A stretch of 64,000 nucleotides of DNA from Belnapia mucosa (GCF_016775475.1 NZ_JAEUXJ010000002.1:186001-250000), one strand, 5' to 3'. Positions 18,798 through 28,530 are shown, counted from the stretch's first letter. Notes: a model not told the origin generated them from the sequence alone. Numbers and translations are program-made.

Positions 18798-19292
18798 ATG
18801 CAGACCCAGACCTCCACCGCCCCGACGCCGGGCGTGCTGGCGCGTGGCGCCGTCCCGACCGATGCGGCGGATGACATCTTCCTGACGCTGACCGTCGCCG
18901 AACAGCTCTGCGGCGTTCCAGTCCTCGCCATCCGTGACGTGCTCGGTGTGCAGGCGATCACCCGCATCCCGCTCGCCCCCGCCGAGGTGGCGGGCAGCCT
19001 CAATCTGCGCGGCCGCATCGTCACCGCCATCGATCTCCGCCGTCGCCTCGGCCTGCCGCCGCGCAGCGAGGGCCATGCCGGCGCGATGAGCATCGTCGTC
19101 GAGCGCGATGGCGAGCTCTACAGCCTGCTTGCCGACCAAGTGGGCGAAGTTCTGCCGCTGCCACGGGTCGAGCGTGCGCCCAATCCGGTCACGCTCGACC
19201 CCGTCTGGCGCGACATCTCGGACGGCGTCCACCGCATCGGTGAGCGGCTGCTGATCGTCATCGATGTCGAGCGGATCCTGGCGATCGGCTGA
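18798..19292 (+). CDS. cheW: Chemotaxis adaptor CheW
   Basis: 164 residues of CheW fold: FLTLTVAEQLCGVPVLAIRD, then NLRGRIVTAIDLRRRLGL and the second barrel LLADQVGEVLPLPR. It bridges receptors and CheA at the membrane array. An N-terminal tail of about 25 residues is low-complexity. It follows cheA by 12 bp with GAGGAG in the spacer as ribosome binding site. Confidence 0.93.
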   Translation: MQTQTSTAPTPGVLARGAVPTDAADDIFLTLTVAEQLCGVPVLAIRDVLGVQAITRIPLAPAEVAGSLNLRGRIVTAIDLRRRLGLPPRSEGHAGAMSIVVERDGELYSLLADQVGEVLPLPRVERAPNPVTLDPVWRDISDGVHRIGERLLIVIDVERILAIG

Positions 19293-19312
19293 GCCCCATG
19301 GGAGAGACCCCT

Positions 19313-19704
<392 letters not shown>

Positions 19705-19708
<4 letters not shown>

Positions 19709-20784
19709 GCGCCGATCCCGTCCGGGTCATGCTCTGCGACGACAGCACCACCGTCCGGGCCGCCCTGGCCCGGGTGCTGGAAGCGGATGCGGAGATCCGC
19801 GTCGTCGCCCGCGCCGGGGATGGCCGCCAAGCCGTCGCCGCCTTCGCCGCCCTGCCGCCCGCGGGGCGGCCGCAAATCGTGCTGCTCGATCTCGAAATGC
19901 CGGTGATGGATGGGATGACGGCGCTACCGCTGCTGCTGCAGCAGTCGCCGCGGCCGGCTGTGATCGTCGCCAGCGCCCTGTCCCAGCGCGGCGCCAGCGC
20001 CACCATGGCCGCGCTCCGGGCCGGCGCCGCCGACTATATCCCGAAGCCCGGCGCGGCCGGCGGGGGCCTCGCCGATCCTGCCTTCCGTGCCGAGCTGATT
20101 GCCAAGGTGAAGGGCTGGGCCAGGGTCGGCCGTGCCGCTCCTGTTGCACGCCCGGCCCCGCGCCCGCCGGCGCTGCGCCCAACACGGGGGCTGCGCGCCA
20201 TCGGCATCGGCTGCTCCACCGGCGGGCCGCAGGCCTTGGCCCGGCTGGTGCGTGGGCTGACCACGCCGCTCACCGTGCCGCTGATCACGGTGCAGCATAT
20301 GCCGGCCGGCTTCACCGCCATGCTGGCCGACCATCTGGACCGGCTCGGCGGCCCCGGCTGCGCCGAGGCGCGGGATGGCGAGGCGCTGCGGCCCGGCCGG
20401 ATCTACCTCGCCCCGGGCGAGCACCATCTGCTGGTGGAATCGCGTGCGGATGGCGGGCTGCTGGCGCGGCTCTCCGATGCGCCGCCCGAGAATTTTTGTC
20501 GCCCTGCCGTCGATCCCATGCTGCGCAGCTTGGTCGCGTGCTGCGGCGGGGCGGTGCTGGCGGTGATCCTCACTGGCATGGGCCAGGACGGGTTGCAGGG
20601 ATGCCAGGCGGTGGCCGCCGCCGGCGGCACCGTGCTGGCGCAGGATGAGGCGAGTTCGGTGGTCTGGGGCATGCCGGGCGCCGTTGCCCGCGCCGGCCTG
20701 CCCCGCGCCCTGCTACCGCCCGAGGCGCTGGCCGAGCAGATCCTCGCCGCCGCCGGAACCGCCAGGCAGGGAGCCCTCGCATGA
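19705..20784 (+). CDS. cheB: Chemoreceptor glutamate methylesterase CheB
   Basis: 359 residues starting at GTG 19705 (GTGA overlap with the cheY stop). Receiver 5-120 with D62 in LLDLEMPVMDG; Pro/Arg-rich linker 143-162; methylesterase with catalytic S171 (GCSTGGPQAL), H198 (QHMPAGFT) and D295 (LTGMGQDG). It removes methyl groups from receptors for adaptation and is activated by CheA. The receiver ends in YIPKPG with the expected lysine. Confidence 0.95.
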
Positions 20785-21602
20785 GCCCGGACAGTTTCGC
20801 CTTCATCGCCGCCCTGGTGAAGGGACGCTCCGGCCTCGTTCTGACGCCGGATAAGGGGTACATGCTCGAAACCCGGCTCGGCCCGATCCTGAAGCGGGAG
20901 GGCTTGGCGAATCTCGATGCACTCGCCGCCCGGCTGCGCGATCCGCGCGCCGCCTTAATTGCCGAGGCGGTGACCGAGGCGCTGACCACCAACGAGAGCA
21001 GCTTCTTCCGCGACGGCAAGCCCTTCGAGCATCTGCGCCGGCTGCTGCCCGCGCTGGCGCGGGCGCGGCCCTCCGGTGCCACGCTGCGGATCTGGTCCGC
21101 CGCCTGCTCCACCGGGCAGGAGGCCTATTCCATCGCCATGCTGCTGCGCGAGCTGGCGCTGGAGGGGCGGCGGGTCGAGATCATCGGCACCGACATCGCC
21201 GAAAGCGTCCTCACCCGTGCGCGCGATGGCTACTTCACCCAATTCGAGGTGCAGCGCGGCCTGCCAGCCCGGCTGCTGGTGCAGCATTTCCGGCAGGAAG
21301 ATGGGCGCTGGCGCGTGGCGCCCGAGCTGCGCGGCATGGTCCGCTTCGAGCGCGGCAATCTTCTCGGCGATCTGCGCGGTGTCGGCCGCTTCGACGTGAT
21401 CTTCTGCCGCAACGTGCTGATCTATTTCGATGCCCCGACCAAGGCGCGGGTGCTGAACGCGCTGGCGGCGCAGTTGCAGCCGGATGGCGTGCTCTATCTC
21501 GGCGGGGCGGAAACGGTGCTCGGCCTGACCGAGCGGTTGGTGCCGGTGCCGGGCGAGCGCGGCGCCTATGGGCTGCTGCGGGAGGCGGCGCTGGCGGTCT
21601 GA
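20781..21602 (+). CDS. cheR: Chemoreceptor glutamate methyltransferase CheR
   Basis: 273 residues: N-terminal helical domain with TTNESSFFRDGKPFEHL, SAM-binding WSAACSTGQEAYS, GTDIAESVLTRAR, and FCRNVLIYFD. It methylates receptors using SAM and opposes CheB, with which it overlaps as ATGA. It is the last gene of the chpT-cheAWYBR run. A hairpin in the convergent spacer to ctrA follows. Confidence 0.95.
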   Translation: MSPDSFAFIAALVKGRSGLVLTPDKGYMLETRLGPILKREGLANLDALAARLRDPRAALIAEAVTEALTTNESSFFRDGKPFEHLRRLLPALARARPSGATLRIWSAACSTGQEAYSIAMLLRELALEGRRVEIIGTDIAESVLTRARDGYFTQFEVQRGLPARLLVQHFRQEDGRWRVAPELRGMVRFERGNLLGDLRGVGRFDVIFCRNVLIYFDAPTKARVLNALAAQLQPDGVLYLGGAETVLGLTERLVPVPGERGAYGLLREAALAV

Positions 21603-21747
21603 GCCCATCGGCGCTGTCTGGTCAGGCGAAAGCCCTGTCCGGCAGCGCCACTGCCCTGGCATTCCCTATGGGTATCGCGGATCCGCTGCGCCTCGGCCTT
21701 GGAGCCTTTCACCGCGCGAACATCATCCTTGCCACCGTCTCGCGGCA

Positions 21748-21770
21748 TCGCCGGGCCTGGCGCCCGGCGA
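21748..21770. terminator. Hairpin between convergent cheR and ctrA
   Basis: TCGCCGGGC (21748-21756) and GCCCGGCGA (21762-21770) form a perfect 9-bp stem with a 5-base loop. It sits in the 183-bp spacer between two converging genes, 16 bp from the ctrA stop, and can serve both directions. No T-run follows on either side, so termination would need help. The rest of the spacer shows nothing recognisable. Confidence 0.5.
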
Positions 21771-21785
21771 GCCTGCGGGCCTTGA

Positions 21786-22529
21786 TCAGGCCACTTGCCG
21801 CGCCAGCGGCGCCGGCACCGGCGGGCGGCCATTGAGGAAGCTGCCGCTCAGGCGCGCCTCCGGGTCGCGCAGCATGTAGCCGCGGCCCCAGACCGTGCCG
21901 ATCAGGTTGTCCGCCCCTGCCTGGGCCAGCTTCTTCCGCAGCTTGCAGATGAAGACGTCGATGATCTTCACCTCGGGCTCATCCATCCCGCCATAGAGGT
22001 GGTTCAGGAAAGCTTCCTTGGTCAGGACCATGCCCTTGCGCAGCGTCAGCAGCTCCAGGATCGCATATTCCTTGCCGGTCAGATGCACCGGCTGCCCGGC
22101 CACCGTCACCTCGCGCGAGCCGAGATGCAGGGTCAGCGGCCCGACCGACAGGCTGGGCTGGGAGAAGCCCTTGGCCCGCCGCACCACCGCCTGGATGCGC
22201 GCCAGCAGTTCCTGCCCGTCGAAGGGCTTGGTGATGAAGTCGTCGGCGCCGACGCCGAAGCCCTTCACCTTGGCCTGCGGCCGGGCGAGGCCGGAGAGGA
22301 TCAGCACCGGGGTCTCGATCCGCGCGGCGCGCAGGCGGCGCACCACCTCGTACCCCTCCATATCCGGCAGGACCAGGTCGAGGACGACGATGTCGTAGTC
22401 GTAGAGGCGGACCAGCTCCAGCGCCTCCTCCCCGGTGTCGACGGCGTCCACGACCATGGCGGAGGCCTTCATGATCGCGACGATGCCGCGGGATGTGGTC
22501 AGGTCGTCCTCAACCAGTAGAACACGCAT
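21786..22529 (-). CDS. ctrA: Cell-cycle/motility master response regulator CtrA
   Basis: 247 residues. Receiver 1-120 with phospho-aspartate D51 ([10 protein letters not shown]) and lysine in ITKPFDG; OmpR-type DNA-binding domain 125-230 carrying the near-invariant CtrA stretch [17 protein letters not shown] and [20 protein letters not shown], then ICKLRKKL and GRGYMLRDP. CtrA receives phosphate from ChpT and binds TTAA-N7-TTAA boxes to control division, motility and flagellar genes. The C-terminus has a 20-residue tail. The start lies back-to-back with fliI. Confidence 0.95.
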   Translation of the reverse strand: MRVLLVEDDLTTSRGIVAIMKASAMVVDAVDTGEEALELVRLYDYDIVVLDLVLPDMEGYEVVRRLRAARIETPVLILSGLARPQAKVKGFGVGADDFITKPFDGQELLARIQAVVRRAKGFSQPSLSVGPLTLHLGSREVTVAGQPVHLTGKEYAILELLTLRKGMVLTKEAFLNHLYGGMDEPEVKIIDVFICKLRKKLAQAGADNLIGTVWGRGYMLRDPEARLSGSFLNGRPPVPAPLARQVA

Positions 22530-22595
22530 GTTGCGCTCTCCTGCACGTTTAGCGTGTGTAGAGATACCACCGACGCGCGCAATTGGAAGAAGCTA

Positions 22596-22620
22596 TTCAT
22601 CTTTGAGACGTATGAAGATG
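22596..22620. promoter_or_regulatory. Overlapping inverted repeats between ctrA and fliI
   Basis: TTCAT (22596-22600) mirrors ATGAA (22612-22616), and CATCTT (22598-22603) mirrors AAGATG (22615-22620). This region lies in the 140-bp divergent promoter space, which is strikingly AT-richer than the rest. It could be an operator for either gene. A half CtrA box (TTAACC, 22641-22646) is nearby but its partner half-site is not present. Confidence 0.3.
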
Positions 22621-22669
22621 CGAGACAGCGTTCCAAAAACTTAACCACTCGGCCCAGGACGGAGCCTGC

Positions 22670-24013
22670 ATGGAAATGAAAGCAAGCTTTTCCAGCCAGT
22701 TGCCGGCACTCACCCGGTTCGACCCGTACCGGCTGCATGGCACGGTCGCCGCGGCGGCCGGTCTGCGGCTGGTGGTGGAGGGGCTCGCGCCATGGTTGCA
22801 GTTAGGTGCCCGGCTGGAGCTGGAGGCTGCGGGCCGCCCGCCGGTCCCGGCCGAGGTGGTCGGCTTCGAGGCCGGTCGCGCCACCGCACTCGCCTTTAGC
22901 CCGCTGGAGGGCATCGGCCCCGGCACCCGTGCCAGCCTTGCGCCCGCCGCCGCGCTGCCGGTGGCAGAGTCCTGGCTCGGCCGGGTCATCGATCCGCTGG
23001 GCCGGCCGATCGATGGGCGAGGCCCGCTCGCGCCCGGCGCGCAGCCGCGCCCGCTTCGCGCCCCGCCGCCCGAGGCCGGCACCCGCGCGCGGCTCGGTCC
23101 GCGACTCGATCTCGGCGTCCGCGCCCTCGATGCCTTCGCCACCTGCCGGCGCGGCCAGCGTCTCGGCCTCTTCGCCGCCTCGGGCGTCGGCAAGTCCACC
23201 TTGCTCTCCATGCTCGCCGCCGGCGCCGATTGCGATGTGGCCGTCCTGGCCCTGGTCGGGGAGCGGGGGCGGGAGCTGCGGGAATTCCTCGAGGAGGATC
23301 TCGGCCCCGCCGGCCTCGCCCGCAGCACCGTGATCTGCGCCACCTCCGACAGCCCGCCGCTGATGCGGCGCGAGGCGGCCTATGCGGCGCTCGCCGTCGC
23401 CGAGCATTTCGCGGAGTCCGGCCGGCAGGTGCTGCTGCTGATGGACAGCGTGACGCGCTTCGCCCTGGCGCTGCGCGAGATCGGCCTCGCCGCCGGGGAA
23501 CCGCCGGTGACCCGCGGCTATACCCCCGGCGTCTTCGCCGAGCTGCCGCGGTTGCTGGAACGCGCCGGCCCGCGCGCCGAGGGCTGCCCTGGCGCCATCA
23601 CCGGCCTTTTCACCGTCCTAGTCGAGGGCGACGACCATGACGAGCCGGTGGCCGATGCGGTGCGCGGCATCCTCGACGGGCATGTCGTGCTGGACCGCGC
23701 CATCGGCGAGCGTGGCCGCTACCCGGCCATCGACATCCTCCGCAGCCTCTCCCGCACCGTCCCCGGCTGCCTGGCGCCGGAGGAGGCGGCGCTGATGCGC
23801 CGGGCGCGGGCCATCCTCGCGCTCCATGCCGAGATGGCGGATCTGGTCCGCCTCGGCGCCTATCGCCCCGGCTCCGATCCGGCGGTGGATGAGGCGATCC
23901 GCCTTGTGCCTCGGATCGAGGCCATGCTGGCCCAGGGCAAGGGGGAACGGGGCACCGTCGCCAGCGCCTTCGCCGCGCTGGCCGTCGCGCTGGAGGATGC
24001 GGATGCAGCGTGA
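22670..24013 (+). CDS. fliI: Flagellar export ATPase FliI
   Basis: 447 residues of the F1-beta/FliI/YscN ATPase family. Walker A is AASGVGKST (169-177), the catalytic glutamate region is GERGRELREF, Walker B is VLLLMDSVTRFA, and the C-terminal ring contact RGYTPGVFAELPRLLERAG is complete. It sits at the membrane export gate and drives substrate unfolding together with FliH and FliJ. Motif VIDPLGRPIDG matches FliI. It overlaps the next gene by 11 bp and is divergent from ctrA, which regulates flagellar genes in this class. Confidence 0.95.
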   Translation: MEMKASFSSQLPALTRFDPYRLHGTVAAAAGLRLVVEGLAPWLQLGARLELEAAGRPPVPAEVVGFEAGRATALAFSPLEGIGPGTRASLAPAAALPVAESWLGRVIDPLGRPIDGRGPLAPGAQPRPLRAPPPEAGTRARLGPRLDLGVRALDAFATCRRGQRLGLFAASGVGKSTLLSMLAAGADCDVAVLALVGERGRELREFLEEDLGPAGLARSTVICATSDSPPLMRREAAYAALAVAEHFAESGRQVLLLMDSVTRFALALREIGLAAGEPPVTRGYTPGVFAELPRLLERAGPRAEGCPGAITGLFTVLVEGDDHDEPVADAVRGILDGHVVLDRAIGERGRYPAIDILRSLSRTVPGCLAPEEAALMRRARAILALHAEMADLVRLGAYRPGSDPAVDEAIRLVPRIEAMLAQGKGERGTVASAFAALAVALEDADAA

Positions 24014-24395
24014 CCCGCTCGCCGCCCTGGCCCGCCTGCGCCGGCTGGAGACGGATATGGCCCGCCGCGCCCTGGCCGAGGCCGAGGCCCGCCTCCTCGC
24101 CGCCGAGGCCCGCGCCTCCGCGGCGGATTCGGCCCTGTCGGCGGAAGCGGGGGAGGGGATGCCGGCGGAGTATGGCGCCTGGCTGCGGCGCGGCCTGGCG
24201 GAGCGCGACCGTGCCGCCCGGTCGCTCGGCTTCGCGGAAGGGGGCGCGGCCCAGGCCCGGGCGGTGCTGGCCGGGCATCGCGCCGCCGAACGGGCGCTGG
24301 CCAATCTCCGCGAGTCCCGGGCCGAGGCGGAGCGCCGCGCAGCCGCACGCCGCGCCCAGGCGTTATTGGACGAGGCCGCGATCCTGCGCCGATGA
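24003..24395 (+). CDS. fliJ: FliJ-like flagellar export chaperone
   Basis: 130 residues, nearly all charged alpha-helix: LARLRRLETDMARRALAEAE ... RAVLAGHRAAERALANLRES with Ala/Arg/Glu heptads and no domain motifs. Size, coiled-coil character and the 11-bp overlap with fliI identify it as FliJ, the central stalk-like partner of the FliI ring. FliJ sequences diverge fast, so the call rests mainly on context. Confidence 0.75.
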   Translation: MQRDPLAALARLRRLETDMARRALAEAEARLLAAEARASAADSALSAEAGEGMPAEYGAWLRRGLAERDRAARSLGFAEGGAAQARAVLAGHRAAERALANLRESRAEAERRAAARRAQALLDEAAILRR

Positions 24396-24464
24396 CAGGT
24401 CGTGGCCATGGCGGGGACATCCCGGCCGGCGCAGCCTGGCATGTCCTGGAAAGGAACCGGCGTG

Positions 24465-24752
24465 ATGCACGACCTGGCAAGGCGGCCCCTGTTGGCCGCG
24501 ATCCTTCTCCTCCTCGCGGCGGGCCCGGCCCTGGCCCAGGCCGATACCCCGCCGCAGCGGATCGGCCCGGAATGGGACTGGCATAAGCACCAGCCCAACC
24601 CGGCCGAGATCGAGGCCCGCGCCCGGGCCCGCAACCGCCCCGTCGCTACCGAACAGCGCCAGGGCGCGGAGGTGGACCGGCTGTACCGCGACCTCACCGG
24701 CCAGGACCCGGCCGCCGCGCGAGTGGATGCCCGCGCCGCCGACCGGCGCTGA
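24465..24752 (+). CDS. Small secreted protein of unknown function
   Basis: 95 residues from ATG 24465, preferred because AAGGAA lies eight bases upstream and a signal peptide follows at once (ARRPLLAAILLLLAAGPALA, cleaved near ALA-QA). The mature part is short and charged, with WDWHKHQPNP and VDRLYRDLTGQDP. No family recognised. It lies 69 bp after fliJ in the same direction and ends next to the convergent hpd gene; an envelope role near the flagellum is possible but unsupported. Confidence 0.6.
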   Translation: MHDLARRPLLAAILLLLAAGPALAQADTPPQRIGPEWDWHKHQPNPAEIEARARARNRPVATEQRQGAEVDRLYRDLTGQDPAAARVDARAADRR

Positions 24753-24753
24753 C

Positions 24754-25857
24754 CTACTCCGCCGCCAGCACGCCGCGGCGGATCTGGTCGAGTTCGATGC
24801 TCTCGAACAGGGCGCGGAAATTGCCCTCGCCGAAGCCCTGGTCACCCTTGCGCTGGATCAGCTCGAAGAAGATCGGGCCGATGACGGTGCCGGTAAAGAT
24901 CTGCAGCAGCCGGCCGCCCTCCGGCGTCGGCGCGCCGTCGGTCAGGATGCGGTTGCGCTGCAGCCGGCCGATCTCCTCCGCCGTCAGATCGGGCATGCGC
25001 TTCGGCAGCAGCTCGTAATAGGTATCCGGGCTGTCCATGAACTCGATGCCGCCGGCGCGCATGCCTTCGACACTCGCAAAAATGTCGCTGGTGCCGAGGG
25101 CGATGTGCTGGATGCCCTCGCCGTTATAGGCGCGGAGATATTCCTCGATCTGCGACTTGTCGTCGCTGCTCTCGTTGATCGGGATGCGGATCTGGCCGCA
25201 GGGCGAGGTCAGCGCGCGGGACTTGAGCCCGGTCAGCTTGCCCTCGATGTCGAAGTAGCGGATCTCGCGGAAATTGAAGAGCTTCTCGTAGAAGCTCCAC
25301 CACACATCCATCCGGCCGCGATGCACATTGTGCGTCAGGTGGTCGATGACCGTCAGGCCCTGGCCCTCCGGGCGCGGATTGGCACCCTCGATCCAGCGGA
25401 AATCGACATCGTAGATGCTGCCCTTCGCGCCATAGCGGTCGACGAAATAGAGCAGGCTGCCACCGATGCCCTCGATCGCCGGGATGTTCAGCTCCATCGG
25501 CCCGACCTTGCCGGTAACGGGCTTGGCGCCGAGCTCGATCGCGCGCTTGTAGGCGGCGGCGGCGTCCGCCACCCGGAACGCCATGGCGCAGGCGGAGGGG
25601 CCATGCACCTTCTGGAAGGCGCTCGAAAAACTTTCCGGCTCGGCGTTCAGGATGAAGTTGATGTCGCCCTGGCGCCAGAGCGAGACCTGCTTGCTGCGAT
25701 GCACCGCGACGCGGGTGAAGCCGAGCCGGCCGAACAGCGCCTCCAGCGCCGGCATGTCGGGGCCGGTGAACTCGACGAATTCGAAGCCGTCCGTGCCCAT
25801 CGGGTTCTGGTCGGAGATGGCGCCTGCGAAGGCCGTGCGATCGGGGGGGATGTCCAT
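24754..25857 (-). CDS. hpd: 4-hydroxyphenylpyruvate dioxygenase
   Basis: 367 residues, two vicinal-oxygen-chelate domains. Iron ligands are H173 (DHLTHNV), H251 (IQHIALGT) and E332 (FFELIQRKG); the C-terminal NFRALFESIELDQ helix is typical. It converts 4-hydroxyphenylpyruvate to homogentisate, the central step of tyrosine breakdown. It is encoded 12 bp downstream of phenylalanine hydroxylase, with which it forms an operon; the next enzyme, HmgA, is at the far end of the window. Confidence 0.97.
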   Translation of the reverse strand: MDIPPDRTAFAGAISDQNPMGTDGFEFVEFTGPDMPALEALFGRLGFTRVAVHRSKQVSLWRQGDINFILNAEPESFSSAFQKVHGPSACAMAFRVADAAAAYKRAIELGAKPVTGKVGPMELNIPAIEGIGGSLLYFVDRYGAKGSIYDVDFRWIEGANPRPEGQGLTVIDHLTHNVHRGRMDVWWSFYEKLFNFREIRYFDIEGKLTGLKSRALTSPCGQIRIPINESSDDKSQIEEYLRAYNGEGIQHIALGTSDIFASVEGMRAGGIEFMDSPDTYYELLPKRMPDLTAEEIGRLQRNRILTDGAPTPEGGRLLQIFTGTVIGPIFFELIQRKGDQGFGEGNFRALFESIELDQIRRGVLAAE

Positions 25858-25869
25858 GCCTCGGTCTCC

Positions 25870-26703
25870 TCAGATGGGTTGGTCGCCGGGGGCGGCGGCC
25901 CCTGGCGCGATGGATTGGGCATCGCGCGCCTCGGCCAGCAAACGCGGCAGGTCCTGCATCGCCGCGAAGAGCTCGGCGTAGGAGTCGATGGCGAAATAGG
26001 TCGGCTGCAGGTCGTCGATGAAATACTCGCTGCGCAGAACGCGCCGGACGTCGAAGCGGAGGCGCCGCGGCTTCGGGCTTTCCGTCGCATGCACCGTCTC
26101 GACCGAGGAGGACAGGATGCCGGCGCCATAGGCGCGCAGGGCGCCGCCCTCCTGGATCAGGCCGAATTCCACCATGTGCCAATACAGCCGCGCCAACGGC
26201 TTCAGCGCGCCGATCCGCGCCGCCGTCTCGCCCATGCGGCCATAGGCGGCGAGGAACTCGGCGAAATCGGGCTGGGTCAGCAGCGGCACATGGCCGAAGG
26301 CGTCGTGGAAGATGTCGGGCTCGACGATGTAGTCCAGCTCCTCCGGCCGGCGGATCCAGCAGGTGACGGGGAAGCGCCGCGCCGCGAGATGGGCGAAGAA
26401 GGCGTCATCCGGGATCAGCCCCGGCACCGCGACCAGGGTCCAGCCGGTGGCCGCCCGCAGCCGGGTGGAGCATTGCGCGAAATCCGGCACGCCCTCGGCG
26501 AAGGGCAGGCGCGCCAGCCCTTCACGGTAGGCGGCGGCGGCATGGCGCGGCAGCAACGCCGCCTGGCGCTGATAAAGGGTCCGCCAGGTCGCGTAATCCT
26601 CGGGCGCGTAGCGCGCCATATCCTGGACCAGGGTGAAGTCGGCCGCGGCGGCGGCGTAGTTCCCGCGCAACCCGGCCGGCAGGCCTTCGATCAGCCCATC
26701 CAT
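25870..26703 (-). CDS. phhA: Phenylalanine 4-monooxygenase
   Basis: 277 residues of the bacterial, catalytic-domain-only aromatic amino acid hydroxylase. Iron is bound by H133 and H138 (DIFHDAFGHVP) and E179 (YWHMVEFGLI). It makes tyrosine from phenylalanine using tetrahydropterin and oxygen. First gene of a phhA-hpd operon. No pterin carbinolamine dehydratase (phhB) is adjacent. A divergent Lrp-type regulator starts 113 bp away and is the likely controller. Confidence 0.96.
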   Translation of the reverse strand: MDGLIEGLPAGLRGNYAAAAADFTLVQDMARYAPEDYATWRTLYQRQAALLPRHAAAAYREGLARLPFAEGVPDFAQCSTRLRAATGWTLVAVPGLIPDDAFFAHLAARRFPVTCWIRRPEELDYIVEPDIFHDAFGHVPLLTQPDFAEFLAAYGRMGETAARIGALKPLARLYWHMVEFGLIQEGGALRAYGAGILSSSVETVHATESPKPRRLRFDVRRVLRSEYFIDDLQPTYFAIDSYAELFAAMQDLPRLLAEARDAQSIAPGAAAPGDQPI

Positions 26704-26816
26704 GACGGACCTCCCATGCTTGCCTGAAGGTTAACGCAGGGGCAGGAGGGTTTTCCGGCGAAGTTCGTGCCCGGTGCGGCTAGTCTTGGCGGAATCCGCT
26801 ACGGAAGCCCCGCATC

Positions 26817-27290
26817 ATGGCGAAAACCCCCATCACCCTCGATGCGCTCGACCGCCGCATCCTGCGCGCCCTGCAACGCGATGGCCGCCTGCCGGTGGTG
26901 GCGCTGGCCGAGCAGGTCGGCCTTTCCCCCACCCCCTGCCAGCGAAGGGTGAAGCGGTTGGAGGAGGAGGGCGTCATCACCCGCTATGGCGCCGTGCTCG
27001 ACCCCGCCCGGCTCGGCCTGCCCTTGCAGGCCTTCGTCATGGTGGCGCTGGAAAGCCATGCCGAGGAGGTGGTGGCCCGCTTCCACAAGGCGCTGGCCGA
27101 ACGGCCGGAGGTGCTGGCCGCCTATGCGATGAGCGGCGAGATGGACTACCTGCTGCACGTCCTCGCCGCGGATTTCGAGGCCTATGCGGAATTCGCGCTC
27201 AAGGCCCTGCTGCGCATGCCCGGCGTGAAGGAGACGCGCAGCAGCTTCGTCCTCACGGCGCTCAAGCCGCCGGGCGAGGTGCCAGTGTAG
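26817..27290 (+). CDS. Lrp/AsnC family regulator, probable controller of phhA-hpd
   Basis: 157 residues: winged helix with LDALDRRILRALQRDGRLPV and LSPTPCQRRVKRLEEEGVI, then a RAM domain with YAMSGEMDYLLHVLA. The PTPCxRRVKRLE recognition helix is of the BkdR/Lrp branch. Being divergent from phhA-hpd suggests it controls phenylalanine/tyrosine catabolism with an aromatic amino acid as effector. I saw no clear palindrome in the shared 113-bp spacer. Its 3' end overlaps the convergent monooxygenase gene by 29 bp. Confidence 0.9.
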   Translation: MAKTPITLDALDRRILRALQRDGRLPVVALAEQVGLSPTPCQRRVKRLEEEGVITRYGAVLDPARLGLPLQAFVMVALESHAEEVVARFHKALAERPEVLAAYAMSGEMDYLLHVLAADFEAYAEFALKALLRMPGVKETRSSFVLTALKPPGEVPV

Positions 27291-28530
27291 GAGCAGTCGT
27301 GACGCTCCAGCTCTCCCGCGCATTCAACGTCGCCGGGTCGAAGCCGGCGATGCGCTTGTAGCCCATCACCGTCGCCTCCAGCTCCGCCCGGGGGACGACG
27401 TCCTCCAGCCGCTCGAAGCCCCAGGGCGCGCGTTCATGGACGATGTCCATCACCCGGTCCGGCCCGTCGCCGCGATTGGCCTCCACCACCGCCGCCGTCG
27501 CCGGCCGCCGCACCGCCTCATAGGCTACGAGTGCCGCGGGGATATCGGGCTGCGTTGCCAGCTGCAGCGCGAGGTACCGCGCATCGAGGATCGCCTGCGA
27601 GGCGCCGTTGGAGCCGATCGGATACATCGGATGCGCCGCATCGCCGAGCAGCGTGACCCGCCCCTCGGTCCAGCGCGGCAGCGGGTCGCGATCGACCATC
27701 GGGAATTCATAGACCGCCTCGGCGGCCTCGATCAGCGCCGGGACATCCAGCCAGGGGAAGCGCCAATCGGCGAAGATCGGCAGGAAATCGGATTTGCGCG
27801 CCGGACGGTTCCAGTCCTCCCGCGCCCAGGGCGTGCCGGCGGGGAAGCGCTGCTCGGCGATCCAGTTCACCACCGCCCGTCCGTCCTCGGCGCGGCCGAT
27901 CGGGTAGCAGACGAATTTCGTGTCCCGGTGCCCGGCCTGCACCATGCTGGCGCCGGTGAGATAGGGCGGCGCCAGGCTGGTCGCGCGCCAGAGCAGCGCG
28001 CCATTCCATTTCGGCAAACCTTCGTTCGGCACGAGCTGCGCCCGCACCGCCGAATGGATGCCATCGGCGCCGATCAGCAGATCGGCCCGCACCCGGTCGC
28101 CATCGGCGAATTCTGCGGTGACGCCGGCTGCATCCTGCTGGAAGCCGGTCAGCCGCCGCCCGGTGCGCAGCCGCGCCGCGCCGAGCCGCGCCTGCGCTGC
28201 CTCCCAGAGGAGCATCTGCAGCCGGCCGCGATGGATCGAGTATTGCGGCCAGCGATAGCCGGCCGAGAGGCCACGCGGCTCCGCCCAGATGGTCTGGCCG
28301 AAGCGGTTGGCGTAGCGGAATTCCTGGGTGGCGATGCCGGTCGCCGCCAGCGCCTCGCCGAGGCCAAGCTCCGTCAGCTCCCGCACCGCATGGGGCTGGA
28401 GGTTGATGCCGACGCCGAGCGGTCGGACCTCCGGCGCGCTCTCATGCAGTTCCGCCTCGATCCCCGCCGCATGCAGGGCCAGCGCCGTCGTCAGCCCGCC
28501 GATGCCGCCGCCGATGATGAGCACGCGCAT
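27262..28530 (-). CDS. FAD-dependent aromatic-ring monooxygenase
   Basis: 422 residues of the group A flavin hydroxylase family. FAD motifs: GGGIGGLTTALAL near the N-terminus, the DG motif ADLLIGADGIHSAVR, and GDAAHPMYPIGSNGASQAIL. Such enzymes use NAD(P)H and oxygen to hydroxylate salicylate-like, hydroxybenzoate-like or ring-nitrogen compounds. The substrate is not evident. A 13-bp perfect palindrome lies 30 bp upstream of the start and may be its operator. It is divergent from the PhoD-like gene and overlaps the Lrp gene at its 3' end. Confidence 0.88.
   Translation of the reverse strand: MRVLIIGGGIGGLTTALALHAAGIEAELHESAPEVRPLGVGINLQPHAVRELTELGLGEALAATGIATQEFRYANRFGQTIWAEPRGLSAGYRWPQYSIHRGRLQMLLWEAAQARLGAARLRTGRRLTGFQQDAAGVTAEFADGDRVRADLLIGADGIHSAVRAQLVPNEGLPKWNGALLWRATSLAPPYLTGASMVQAGHRDTKFVCYPIGRAEDGRAVVNWIAEQRFPAGTPWAREDWNRPARKSDFLPIFADWRFPWLDVPALIEAAEAVYEFPMVDRDPLPRWTEGRVTLLGDAAHPMYPIGSNGASQAILDARYLALQLATQPDIPAALVAYEAVRRPATAAVVEANRGDGPDRVMDIVHERAPWGFERLEDVVPRAELEATVMGYKRIAGFDPATLNARESWSVTTAPTLAPRPAA

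Noticed and set aside
15804-19232. An 1142-codon open frame on the minus strand opposite cheA-cheW
   Set aside because: It is antisense to well-supported chemotaxis genes, is rich in His/Asp/Gly as expected for the shadow of GC-rich codons, and shows no domain.
22631-22646. Possible CtrA box before fliI
   Set aside because: TTAACC is present, but the bases at the required spacing upstream are GTTC rather than TTAA, so only a half-site can be claimed.
24727-26727. A 666-codon plus-strand frame opposite hpd and phhA
   Set aside because: The opposite strand encodes two clear enzymes with intact metal ligands; this frame has shadow composition only.
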